Below the pieces are notes generated by a model that saw nothing but the letters and a program-made list of their open reading frames with translations, had not been told where the DNA came from and searched no databases. The position numbers were made by a program, and so were the translations under genes. Of a stretch of DNA of 64,000 nt, positions 7,635 to 15,891 are shown piece after piece. Numbering within the stretch: the first letter of the stretch is position 1; each line of letters starts with the position of its first letter. This stretch comes from a virus, in the IMG/VR virus record IMGVR_UViG_3300025769_000104, positions 1-64,000 of that record; one strand, written 5' to 3'.

Positions 7635-9721
7635 AAACCGAGATTTTTTAAATCGTTTATAACTTGATTAGCTGATTGGTATAATACACCTGTACCTCCT
7701 GCTCCTACCCATCTACCTATTGTATCTGCTCTATCATCAATTAAAATATCATTTTTAGTTAAATCAGGCTTAACCATATGTTTTTCTTTAGCTTGTTTGT
7801 AAAACACTTTAGGTTTACTTGGATATAATGTACCAACCTTGTCTTTAACCCACAAGCCCTTTCCAATAACACTTTGTTTTTTAACTGAGGGTGCAGTTAA
7901 CATTTGATAAGGGTATTGTGAAACAAAGTCAACTAATTGTTTAGCTCCAGGCATTAATTCAATACCTCTCCAAAATGCTACTTTATGTTTTTCATCAATT
8001 AAGTCCCAAAAAGCATTTTTACCATATTTGTCAATATAATCTGGGGGTAACATCCCTGATAGATCCTTAAATCTTTTTTCAAAATTAGCTACTACACCAT
8101 CCATGTCTAAATAAATGTTTGGCTCTTCTATTGTTTCATCTTCTCTAAGCATAGCTAATTCACGAGCATAAGCATTAATCCCAAATGGATCACCCTTTTT
8201 TCCTTTTCTTAGCTTAGATTCTTTTATAATACTATCAGACCATTTTCTAAATGAAATGTTTCCTGTTTCATATGCTTCTCTTTCAATTTTTTCTAAATGA
8301 TCATCTTCAGATGTATTTGTAGTATTAATTCCATCTAATCTATCCTCCATGTTTTGATGAACATGAACTAATTCATGAGCATAAGAACGTAAAATATCTT
8401 TAGGATGTCTACCTAATGTATATAATACTACTGTATTATTTCCTGGGGCATAATAAGCTGTTTTACCAAAGAAATCTTTAGCATTAGCTTCTGCATTATG
8501 GACAAATTTTACTTTAGGATATGGTTTTAATTTTAAACCATCTTTTTCCATACTTTTAGTTAATGAGATAAGTAAAGGTTTAAAATCAAAAGTTTTAGGA
8601 TCTAGTACTTCATTTAAAGCTTGTTTAGATATATCAACTACCCATATTTTAGGATCAATTCCATTTTTAATTAAACCTGCTACTCTAGTATTACCCGCAA
8701 CTAAATCATAATCATTATCATCGAATTTAACTGCAATAGACATTTCAATTACTCCTTTTTCATATGCAGCAAGAAAACGTTGCTTTTTAGGTTCTTCTAA
8801 TTTATCAAACTTTAAATCAACATTTCCTAATTTATTTTTAATAGAACTATAAGAAACTGGTTTTCCTTTTTTAGCTACTTCTATCCATTTTTGTTTACCC
8901 ATTTCAACAAACTCATCATAACGTTCAGCTTCCTCCCATTCTTCACTAAAGTCAGGATTAGTATATTTTATTTGTTTATTTTCTTCCAACCCTAAACTAG
9001 CTAATTTAGTATAATATTTTGGATCCTCAGCTAAATGTTGTAAAGCAATTACTTTAGCTTTAGCTGGATCATCTGTATGTTCCATTTCAACTTTGATCCC
9101 CATTTTAAGTTCTTTGGGGTCAACGTCTTTTTCTTTAGCTGGGTGTTGGATTTCTTGAATTTTATCTGCTACTATATTATATACTTCTTCTACTTCTTCA
9201 TCTGATAGTTCTTTTGGTAAAAATGGTCTTAATTTTTCCATTGAAATATCTGCAGCATTTCTAGCAGCAGTACCTGAAACCCCACCTTGTGTAACTACAG
9301 TTTCAAGCTTCATATTAGGATAATTATCTATAGCTTTAGTTCTACTGGCTATATCTTTAAAATCATCTTCATTTCCTTCTCTAGCTCCAATTACGAATAA
9401 TACTTGCTCTTCAGGATGTTCTTTAGCATAATTATAAACTGCTTGGATGGGTGGTTTTGAACTTATTTGTATTTCAACACTTATAGGAAGATATTTTTTA
9501 TAGATATCCCAAATTAATAATGAATCTTCAGGTGTAACCTTACCCCTTTGTTTTCCACCTATTAAAATAATAAATTTATCAATATTAGGGTTTTTCTTTA
9601 ATGCTTCTTTTACAACAGCAAAGTGGCCAGAAGTGGGTGGTTTAAAACCCCCTCCATAAACTGCTACTTGCCTAATATCCTCTTCTAATAGAGGTCTTAT
9701 TAATTCATCAACTAAACTCAT
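7631..9721 (-). CDS. Multi-domain fusion: nucleotidylyltransferase, ParB-like, zinc metallopeptidase and HAD phosphatase modules
   Basis: Five modules can be read in 696 residues. (1) About 17-160: cytidylyltransferase-like fold with GGGFKPPTSGH (23-33, variant of the GxFxPxHxGH motif) and VSGTAAR near 150. (2) About 190-245: small phage domain (GIKVEMEHTDDPAKAK), which I think is listed as DUF5661. (3) About 265-365: ParB-like segment with LVAGNTRVAGL. (4) About 400-490: metallopeptidase-like with HELVH at 449-453. (5) About 530-696: HAD/5'-nucleotidase-like with LDMDGV (Asp539, Asp541). A start of MSLVDELIRPLLEED resembles a capsid-targeting peptide, suggesting the polyprotein may be packaged. 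Substrates are unknown. Confidence 0.7.
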   Translation of the reverse strand: MSLVDELIRPLLEEDIRQVAVYGGGFKPPTSGHFAVVKEALKKNPNIDKFIILIGGKQRGKVTPEDSLLIWDIYKKYLPISVEIQISSKPPIQAVYNYAKEHPEEQVLFVIGAREGNEDDFKDIASRTKAIDNYPNMKLETVVTQGGVSGTAARNAADISMEKLRPFLPKELSDEEVEEVYNIVADKIQEIQHPAKEKDVDPKELKMGIKVEMEHTDDPAKAKVIALQHLAEDPKYYTKLASLGLEENKQIKYTNPDFSEEWEEAERYDEFVEMGKQKWIEVAKKGKPVSYSSIKNKLGNVDLKFDKLEEPKKQRFLAAYEKGVIEMSIAVKFDDNDYDLVAGNTRVAGLIKNGIDPKIWVVDISKQALNEVLDPKTFDFKPLLISLTKSMEKDGLKLKPYPKVKFVHNAEANAKDFFGKTAYYAPGNNTVVLYTLGRHPKDILRSYAHELVHVHQNMEDRLDGINTTNTSEDDHLEKIEREAYETGNISFRKWSDSIIKESKLRKGKKGDPFGINAYARELAMLREDETIEEPNIYLDMDGVVANFEKRFKDLSGMLPPDYIDKYGKNAFWDLIDEKHKVAFWRGIELMPGAKQLVDFVSQYPYQMLTAPSVKKQSVIGKGLWVKDKVGTLYPSKPKVFYKQAKEKHMVKPDLTKNDILIDDRADTIGRWVGAGGTGVLYQSANQVINDLKNLGL

Positions 9722-10542
9722 TAAGATAAAAATTGTTTAATTTTAGATTGTGCTTCTTCTTTAGATACAGAACCATCTATAATATCTTTAGCTCCATCAT
9801 CACTTAATAATGCTTGAACATCAGCATTTAATTCCGCTTTTTGTTTATCACTTCTAGCTTGTTGAGATGCTGTTTTTGGTTTAGTTCCTGTTGGTTTAAA
9901 GGGGTCAAGATATTTTTTAACTACATCTTCAACATCCTTTAACTTTTCATCTTCTAATGTATTAGCAACAGAAACAAAATTATTGCCAAATAAGTCTTTA
10001 TATGCAGACCAGTTTTTAGTTACATCTAACCAAGTACGTAATACAATAGAAGGAGCTAAACTTCTATCTTCACCTCCTGATTTTTCAAATCTATCTTGGT
10101 TTTGTTTAAGTGAACGTTCTAAATCTGTATAGACATAAAGCATAAATACATCATATCCTGCTTCTTCTAATTCATCTTTTAATTCAATTGTTTTTTTAAG
10201 TGAAGCAGATGTGCCATCTAATATAAAGGATTCTTTAGCTTCAATTGTATCCGTTACATCTGCTTTAAAATCTTTAACAGCAGCAGCCATTGCTTTAGCT
10301 GCTTCACTTCTTTCTTCAGGTGTAGATTTTTTTAAATCTAAAGATACATTTGCTTGTTTTAAATTAGCAATGTATTTATTATCTACATTCATTACTTTTA
10401 ATCCACCTAAATTTAAACCACTTAAAACATATCCTTTACCCGCACCTGGAGCACCTGCTAAAATAATTGCTTTAGGTTGACCTTGTGCTTCGGCTAGATA
10501 GCGCTTATAATTCCATTTATGTATATCAAAAGTATCAATCAT
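9721..10542 (-). CDS. P-loop kinase (zeta-toxin/polynucleotide-kinase-like)
   Basis: Walker A motif GAPGAGKG at residues 30-37 follows a hydrophobic strand (KAIILA). A MNVDNKYI segment and an arginine-containing lid region follow, as in zeta-toxin-like and polynucleotide-kinase-like P-loop enzymes. Residues 1-19 are a detachable leader (IDTFDIHKWNYKRYLAE) shared with the 109-residue protein at 6701-7030. The last 60 residues are Lys/Ala/Gln-rich and helical. It overlaps the next gene by one base. The natural substrate (nucleic-acid end, nucleotide or other) cannot be told from sequence. Confidence 0.65.
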   Translation of the reverse strand: MIDTFDIHKWNYKRYLAEAQGQPKAIILAGAPGAGKGYVLSGLNLGGLKVMNVDNKYIANLKQANVSLDLKKSTPEERSEAAKAMAAAVKDFKADVTDTIEAKESFILDGTSASLKKTIELKDELEEAGYDVFMLYVYTDLERSLKQNQDRFEKSGGEDRSLAPSIVLRTWLDVTKNWSAYKDLFGNNFVSVANTLEDEKLKDVEDVVKKYLDPFKPTGTKPKTASQQARSDKQKAELNADVQALLSDDGAKDIIDGSVSKEEAQSKIKQFLS

Positions 10543-10555
10543 AATATTAATTTTA

Positions 10556-11101
10556 TTATACTGTGGGTTTACCCATTAATGTTTTTGTATATAATTTTCC
10601 TGCTATATTTCTCTTATATTTCCCATTGCCTAACCATTCAATATCTTTACCCTTAAGTACTTTACGTACTAATTCTTCATCATCAACTGGTTCTACACCT
10701 TTAGCAGAAAGAATATCTATCCACGCCCCTGATACTTCTATATAATATCCTGGCTGTTTTAATAAATCTGCTCTATAATTTACTACTCTAGATTTAGCAG
10801 GTTTAGTACCATCATGGCCAGTTGCTATAAACTTATTTCCAAATCCTTTTTGTTTATATGCTGATAAAGCATCAATTTCAGGATCATCATCTAGATCTAT
10901 TACTTCATATTCAGCATCTGATTCCTTACCTGTTATTGAGTCTGGTGAAGTAAAATTAGGATGACCACCAATTGGGGCATACGCAGTAGAAATTAAATTA
11001 AAGATTTCTTCACTATAATCCTTTAACTCAGAAGCTGGAATTGTTACCCATTTATTCTTAGGTATATCTATTTCATTTAAAAGATCTACAAGTTTGATCA
11101 T
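10556..11101 (-). CDS. GNAT-fold-like virion-type protein, 181 aa
   Basis: Begins MIKLVDLLNEIDI, a very good match to the hydrophobic-helix-then-Glu pattern of T4-type capsid-targeting sequences. The body has YAPIGGHPNFTS, YEVIDLDDDPEIDAL, ATGHDGTKPAKS and GYYIEVSGAW segments. These recur in uncharacterised proteins of marine myoviruses and are compatible with a GNAT acetyltransferase-like fold. No acetyl-CoA loop is obvious, so activity is doubtful. The 13-base gap to the kinase gene suggests co-transcription. Confidence 0.55.
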   Translation of the reverse strand: MIKLVDLLNEIDIPKNKWVTIPASELKDYSEEIFNLISTAYAPIGGHPNFTSPDSITGKESDAEYEVIDLDDDPEIDALSAYKQKGFGNKFIATGHDGTKPAKSRVVNYRADLLKQPGYYIEVSGAWIDILSAKGVEPVDDEELVRKVLKGKDIEWLGNGKYKRNIAGKLYTKTLMGKPTV

Positions 11102-11103
11102 AA

Positions 11104-11559
11104 TTAGGCATGTTTATTATACATATTGATAAAAACATCAAGTGGTGTTCTGTGACCCATACCCTCTACTTCATCAAATATTGCATTATTATCCCATTTT
11201 GGTCTAATATCTTTAGTGATTTCAGGATTAATAACACTATCTTCTGTACCTAAAATAATTGTACGTTTATAATCTTCATCTCCATAATGAGCCTTTATAT
11301 TAATACTTCTATTATGTAAAGCAGGATTAAATAATAAAACATCTACTCCTAAATGTGAACCAATAATATCAGCAATATACCCACCCATACTAGAGCCTAT
11401 AATTAAGTTAGGCATACCTAAAGTATCTATAAACTCATATAAATCTAATGTTTCATAGTTCATAGCAGGGGCATAAACCATCCCTTTTTCAGCCAGGAAA
11501 GACACTTTAGGTCCTCCTGGCTCACTTTCTAAACCATGTAAATATATTATTCTTTTCAT
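11104..11559 (-). CDS. Alpha/beta hydrolase, YqiA/UPF0227-like esterase
   Basis: The 151-residue protein starts with IIYLHGLESEPGGPK (oxyanion strand). It has the nucleophile elbow GSSMGG, an acid in the GTEDSVINPE segment and a terminal histidine in GMGHRTP, giving a complete Ser-Asp-His triad. Length and motif order fit the YqiA-like small esterases. It overlaps the upstream 88-residue gene by one base. The biological substrate is unknown; such genes are occasional metabolic cargo in large phages. Confidence 0.75.
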   Translation of the reverse strand: MKRIIYLHGLESEPGGPKVSFLAEKGMVYAPAMNYETLDLYEFIDTLGMPNLIIGSSMGGYIADIIGSHLGVDVLLFNPALHNRSINIKAHYGDEDYKRTIILGTEDSVINPEITKDIRPKWDNNAIFDEVEGMGHRTPLDVFINMYNKHA

Positions 11560-11825
11560 TAAATAATTTTTATTTTATTAACTGGAATTTTGTATGTTGA
11601 TCTAACTGAAAATAAGTTATAATCATATAATGTGATATATTTGTTAGTAATCTTATCAACATTCATACTTTGACCAAGTAAATAATTAGCTTTACGAACA
11701 GAATAACTTTTACCAAATCTTTCTGATACTGAATAACAATTGAATTCATAATCTTTACCATCATAGGTAAAAATAAAACTTTCTCCTTCGTTTAAACTTT
11801 TGATTTTTTTACTTAATACTGACAT
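11559..11825 (-). CDS. Hypothetical small protein under an early-type promoter, 88 aa
   Basis: The product is basic and beta-rich (SFIFTYDGKDYEFNCY, SVRKANYLLG), ending in INKIKII-like residues. No family is recognised. It is preceded by AAATAAAGGTTATG and by a host-type promoter at 11855-11887, an arrangement shared with the 92-residue gene at 61493-61771. Early expression is therefore likely. Confidence 0.65.
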   Translation of the reverse strand: MSVLSKKIKSLNEGESFIFTYDGKDYEFNCYSVSERFGKSYSVRKANYLLGQSMNVDKITNKYITLYDYNLFSVRSTYKIPVNKIKII

Positions 11826-11854
11826 AACCTTTATTTTTTATCATTATTTACTTT

Positions 11855-11887
11855 GTAAATATACGAAGGTTATCTTGGGTAGCCAAA
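11855..11887 (-). promoter_or_regulatory. Bacteroidota-type early promoter
   Basis: On the minus strand, TTTG (11887-11884), 20 bases, then TATATTTAC (11863-11855). This matches the Bacteroidota consensus TTTG / TAnnTTTG with its usual spacing. The block TTTGGCTACCC and the CG before the -7 box are also conserved at two other sites (61442-61474 and 61800-61832). It fills the only gap between the exonuclease gene and the 88-residue gene. Confidence 0.75.
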
Positions 11888-11890
11888 TTT

Positions 11891-12658
11891 TTACACGCTT
11901 CTCTTCACAGAAGTTTTAAAAGAAGTAGTTGCTGGTTTGTGTTTTGGATTTTCTAAGTCAAATATTTTTTTAACTGACTTAAAAATTTCTAGGTTTTCTT
12001 CTTGTGTTCTAGGTGATTCATATATCTCCCAGTTTTTACCTTTTAATTTAGTTCCAGACTTGTCTTCACCTCGAGATTTAGATTTTAACCATAATACACC
12101 TACTCTATTTACTTTTTTACCAAAACATTCTTCATAACATTTGGCATAAATAGCACCCTGTAAATCATATGTAGTTTGTAAATGATTTGATGTTTTAAAG
12201 TCAATAACCCATAATTCATCATTAATTTCACAGATTAAATCTACTGTACCTGCTACTTTTAATTCATCTGAGAATAAATGGGTTTCAGTTTCAACTAATG
12301 TTGGTTTATATGTTTCCCAAAAATCAACAAAACGTAAAAACATTTTCCAAATTTCAGGATTCATTGTAGGATTGCCTCTTTCATTAAGGTAATTCATTTC
12401 ATTCCCTTCAAAGTATTTTTCAATTAACTCATGTACTGCGGTTCCTTCTTCAGCGGATTTCTTTTTAATCCAATCTGCACTATATCCTACTTTTTTAAGC
12501 CAATCTTCAAAATGTTTACCTTTAGGATAACTATTTAAAACATAGGTTACAGAGGGGTAATATTCTCCATTACGTCTATAATATCTAGAATCGGGTAAAG
12601 TAATTTGTTTATGATCCTTAGATATTTCTAAAATACGGTCGTATGATTTTTTAATCAT
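11891..12658 (-). CDS. PD-(D/E)XK exonuclease (RecB/Cas4-like)
   Basis: Residues 72-76 (GTAVH) give the N-terminal His motif. The core is GTVDL (Asp140) followed by WVIDFKTS (Asp153, Lys155), and an LQGAIYAKCYEE helix carries the QxxxY-like motif. This is the order of the RecB/Cas4-type PD-(D/E)XK family used in phage recombination and DNA degradation. There is no cysteine cluster, so no iron-sulphur site. It overlaps the primase gene by four bases (ATGA), indicating translational coupling and a role in replication or recombination. Confidence 0.75.
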   Translation of the reverse strand: MIKKSYDRILEISKDHKQITLPDSRYYRRNGEYYPSVTYVLNSYPKGKHFEDWLKKVGYSADWIKKKSAEEGTAVHELIEKYFEGNEMNYLNERGNPTMNPEIWKMFLRFVDFWETYKPTLVETETHLFSDELKVAGTVDLICEINDELWVIDFKTSNHLQTTYDLQGAIYAKCYEECFGKKVNRVGVLWLKSKSRGEDKSGTKLKGKNWEIYESPRTQEENLEIFKSVKKIFDLENPKHKPATTSFKTSVKRSV

Positions 12659-13584
12659 ATAGCTAGTTTTTGTTCCATTAAATCATAATAGGTTAGTGGA
12701 ACTGTTTTTTGTATTAGTTTAGTGAAATTCTTGAAACCCATCTCACTTGGGTCCTTATCTTGTAAATCAACAAGATAGACTTCCTTGTTTTCTGCTAATA
12801 ACATTTCACAAAAGCGTAAGGCTTGTTTAATTGCATCCCTATCTAATGCAATATAAATTTTATCTACTTTAGAAGAAATAACTTTCTTCATTAAGTTATT
12901 TTGAATATTTTTTCCTAATAAAGGTATTGCATTTCTTTTTATAGCAATAGCATCAAATAATCCTTCACATAATATAATAGGAACATTCCAATTAATTAAA
13001 TGTTCATTTGGGATTATATCTCTAGATACTGAAGGATTTCTATATTTAATGTATGGGTCTTTTTCAAAAGAACGGGCTGTAAAATAATTTAATCTACCAT
13101 CTTCATCATAAGTTGGGATTATAATCATATTATTGTATAAACCACTTTTACAATAACCTATATTATACTTTAAAATATCGTATTTACTTATATGTCTTTT
13201 TTTCAAATATGCTATCGCGTGTTTGGCTGAGATATCGCTTAAATCACCGGAAGATAAGTTAATATATTCATCTGGTAATGAGATAGTGGTAGTAACTTGG
13301 GTTTCTTTAATAGATTTAGAAGTTTTAACTAATGAAGATAATTCACTAAGTTTTCCAGCTTCTACTTTAAGTTGTTTAAATAAATTATATATAGTAGTTC
13401 CTCTAACATCACAAGCCCAACAGTGCCAAGGGTTTTTTCCTTCTCTATTTTCTGTTAGATTAACCTCAAGTTTAGGTTTATGGTGATTGCAAAAAGGACA
13501 ATGGTAAGCATAATTGTTTCTAGCTGTTGCCTTACCACTACCTAATACAGAATTAACTAATGTAACTAATAACTGATTAACCAT
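12655..13584 (-). CDS. DnaG-type DNA primase (zinc finger plus TOPRIM)
   Basis: The zinc-binding module has Cys29-x2-Cys32 and Cys55-x2-Cys58 (HCPFC and WHCWAC). The middle region includes YLKKRHISKYDILKYNIGY, typical of primase catalytic-core linkers. The TOPRIM domain has ILCEGLFDAIAI (Glu207) and ALDRDA (Asp248, Asp250). At 309 residues it is a short phage primase without a fused helicase, as in T4 gp61, so a separate helicase should exist outside the window. It makes RNA primers for lagging-strand synthesis. Confidence 0.85.
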   Translation of the reverse strand: MVNQLLVTLVNSVLGSGKATARNNYAYHCPFCNHHKPKLEVNLTENREGKNPWHCWACDVRGTTIYNLFKQLKVEAGKLSELSSLVKTSKSIKETQVTTTISLPDEYINLSSGDLSDISAKHAIAYLKKRHISKYDILKYNIGYCKSGLYNNMIIIPTYDEDGRLNYFTARSFEKDPYIKYRNPSVSRDIIPNEHLINWNVPIILCEGLFDAIAIKRNAIPLLGKNIQNNLMKKVISSKVDKIYIALDRDAIKQALRFCEMLLAENKEVYLVDLQDKDPSEMGFKNFTKLIQKTVPLTYYDLMEQKLAI

Positions 13585-14692
13585 TTTTAAATTGGTTTAG
13601 TCTTGAATATAAATCTAAGCCTGTTAAATTTTGTTTAAAACTCCCATCATACCATGTTGAGTAATTGAATGAACCTTCTTCAGTAATCAAATTAATTTTA
13701 GGATATGTTTTATATCTCATAGAAAACCACTCATTTGCTTTTTCATTTGCCATACTCCAAAAGTCATTTTCGTTTGGGACAAATTTAGGTCTATTTAAAT
13801 AATGGAGCATTATAATATCAATAGTTTCATCTATAAAATTTTTGTAATGGTTATTTTGTAACTCTATATCTCCTCCCTCTAATATATTATATATTTGGCC
13901 TGCAACTCTAACTGTAGTATTTAAAGAAGTAGCTTCTAAAGGTTCTAAAAAGAATGATGAATTCCCATTATAAGATACATTTTCAGTAAAATTAATTTTT
14001 CTATAATAATTTTCAAAATTTAAATGATTCTCAATATCTCTTACTAAATTATATTCTTTTAAAATCTCTTCTGTTTCAGTTCGAATTTCAGAAAAACTAG
14101 AACATTCTTTGTTATATAAATAACCTACTGAACATCTATTTTGTAAAGGGATTAAAAATACCCATCCATGAGTTTTTGCAACACATAAAGTTTTATTGAA
14201 TCTAGGTTTATCCCAAGAACAGTTTGATAAATAAACACTATTTACAGGTATAGGGGTTTCAACATAATCATCTTGATTCATTTTACCTGTACAATCTATA
14301 ATATAACTGTTTAGCTCTTCATGTTTTACTCTTTTTTCTATAATATTAACCTTATTTTTTAAATAAGCTGTTATATAATTTTGGAGTTTGTTAGCATTAA
14401 GATGAAGAGCCATTTGTCCTAACCCAAACCAATGTGTAAAATTATTTTTACCCCAATTTAATTTTTCAATTCCTTGTTTATAATGAGCATCAAACATAGA
14501 AAGATCATCATAATTCAAATTTAGTTTTTCGGATAAAAATCTAGGAAGGACTAAATCTGTTCCTTCACCTACAGATAAGGGAGGGATTGAGGAATCATAA
14601 TACCAATCAATATCATATCCTAAGTTATAAAAATTTAAAGCAGTTATACAACCAGCAGTACCTTTTCCTATAATTGAGACTTTTTTAGACAT
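13577..14692 (-). CDS. Flavin-dependent tryptophan-halogenase-family protein
   Basis: The FAD-binding motif GKGTAG is at 9-14. AHYKQGIEKLNW (69-80) aligns with the region of the catalytic Lys of PrnA-type halogenases, here Lys72. WVFLIP (177-182) corresponds to the hallmark WxWxIP with Phe for the second Trp, followed by RCSVGYLY. EPLEAT (249-254) matches the family's EPLES/AT loop. At 371 residues it is shorter than the usual about 500, mostly by loss of the C-terminal part. It would need reduced flavin from a partner reductase. It could halogenate a small molecule or a peptide side chain, or have drifted to another monooxygenase reaction. It overlaps the primase gene by eight bases. Confidence 0.75.
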   Translation of the reverse strand: MSKKVSIIGKGTAGCITALNFYNLGYDIDWYYDSSIPPLSVGEGTDLVLPRFLSEKLNLNYDDLSMFDAHYKQGIEKLNWGKNNFTHWFGLGQMALHLNANKLQNYITAYLKNKVNIIEKRVKHEELNSYIIDCTGKMNQDDYVETPIPVNSVYLSNCSWDKPRFNKTLCVAKTHGWVFLIPLQNRCSVGYLYNKECSSFSEIRTETEEILKEYNLVRDIENHLNFENYYRKINFTENVSYNGNSSFFLEPLEATSLNTTVRVAGQIYNILEGGDIELQNNHYKNFIDETIDIIMLHYLNRPKFVPNENDFWSMANEKANEWFSMRYKTYPKINLITEEGSFNYSTWYDGSFKQNLTGLDLYSRLNQFKNG

Positions 14693-14713
14693 AACGTAGT
14701 ATAATATATAAAA

Positions 14714-15196
14714 TTACTTTGATTCAGGCACGAGATCTTCAAATTCAATATCTGTTAAATCTCTAGTATAAAATTTACCTAAAATATTATCATTAAAGAA
14801 TTCATCTGGTTTTTCTAGTACTTGATAAAGCATTTGGTATTTTACTTCAAAATAAGTTAATGATTTTTTATCAGGACATAATCTTAGAATAGTGCGCTCA
14901 AATTCATCTTTTTTCCCTTCAAGTAATAATTGTTTTATGTCCTTTTGGGAACCATAATAATTAATCCAATCAGATTCTTTAACTACTAATCTATAGGCAG
15001 GACGACGACCAACTACACCTTGTAGTTTTTCTAATTCTCGTTTTCCAATCTTTTGTTTTTTATTATGGAATAATACCTTTTTCCCAATATAAGACTTCCC
15101 TGAAGGTTTATGGGTAACTATATAAACAAAACCAAATGTATTTTCTGGAAATTGAGTAATGTCTCCTATTTTGTGTGTTTTATAGGTCCAACTCAT
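14714..15196 (-). CDS. GIY-YIG endonuclease-like protein, 160 aa
   Basis: FVYIV (23-27) and SYIGKK (35-40) form the two-part GIY-YIG signature, with ESDWINYYGS and a later Glu in TYFEVKYQML as the expected downstream elements. It is similar in size to phage homing endonucleases and repair-type members. It sits alone between the halogenase and the TPR-like gene with short gaps on both sides. That is compatible with a free-standing homing endonuclease inserted into the cassette. Confidence 0.7.
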   Translation of the reverse strand: MSWTYKTHKIGDITQFPENTFGFVYIVTHKPSGKSYIGKKVLFHNKKQKIGKRELEKLQGVVGRRPAYRLVVKESDWINYYGSQKDIKQLLLEGKKDEFERTILRLCPDKKSLTYFEVKYQMLYQVLEKPDEFFNDNILGKFYTRDLTDIEFEDLVPESK

Positions 15197-15255
15197 ATAA
15201 TTAAGTTTAATTAAACAAAGTTTAATGTAACGTGGCTATACATATAATACTTAAT

Positions 15256-15891
15256 TTAAATGTAATATTTTTGTGAAGACACATTATTATTAGAATGAAT
15301 ACTAAACTCTATTCCTTCAATATCTTTGGAAGTTGTACCAAAAGATGTAACATTATGTTGAATTATGTTCATGTATTCATCAGGTATATTGGACATTTGA
15401 CTTAATTTAAACCACAATTTTTCTGATTCTTTTCTTTGTCCTATATACCAACTTGTAAAAGCTTTTTGAAAAGTTAACATAAAATCACCAGGATATCCTA
15501 TATCATATGGTAAAGGAGTTTGATTAATATGTTGTAAACCTAAACAAGCATACATATAAGCAGGTTTCCATTCTTGTTTTTTACTATGATCTATACTTAA
15601 AAAATAATAAGCTTCTGGTCTAGTAGGGAGATAAGCAATAGCAGTAGCTAATTGGTCTCTTTCCCACATTGGTCTTCTTTTTTGTTTATGTAATTGCTTC
15701 CAGGTTTTTAATACACAACAATAGGCCATTTCAGGGTCGGTTTCATGAAGCATTTCTGCGGTTCTTAAAAAGAAAGATAACGCAGCTGCCCCATGACCTA
15801 TTTTTTCATATTCTTCTCCTAATTTAGCATTAATATAAGGATCCAAAGGATTATTTATATAATCATGTAGGTATGTTTGTAATTTATCCAT
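15256..15891 (-). CDS. TPR-like helical protein, 211 aa
   Basis: The sequence is a series of paired helices (INAKLGEEYEKIGHGAAALSF, then YLPTRPEAYYFLSIDHSKK) with tetratricopeptide-like spacing. TPR segments of this type are often found next to, or fused with, glycosyltransferases. The start overlaps the stop of the upstream propeller/methyltransferase gene by eight bases, so the two are probably made together. It could be a scaffold for that enzyme; no catalytic residues were seen. Confidence 0.55.
   Translation of the reverse strand: MDKLQTYLHDYINNPLDPYINAKLGEEYEKIGHGAAALSFFLRTAEMLHETDPEMAYCCVLKTWKQLHKQKRRPMWERDQLATAIAYLPTRPEAYYFLSIDHSKKQEWKPAYMYACLGLQHINQTPLPYDIGYPGDFMLTFQKAFTSWYIGQRKESEKLWFKLSQMSNIPDEYMNIIQHNVTSFGTTSKDIEGIEFSIHSNNNVSSQKYYI

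Noticed and set aside
13577-14692. Reading the halogenase homologue as a lycopene cyclase or generic FAD oxidoreductase
   Set aside because: The EPLEAT loop, the Lys72 context and WVFLIP followed by RCSVGYLY are specific to the tryptophan-halogenase family and not to cyclases.
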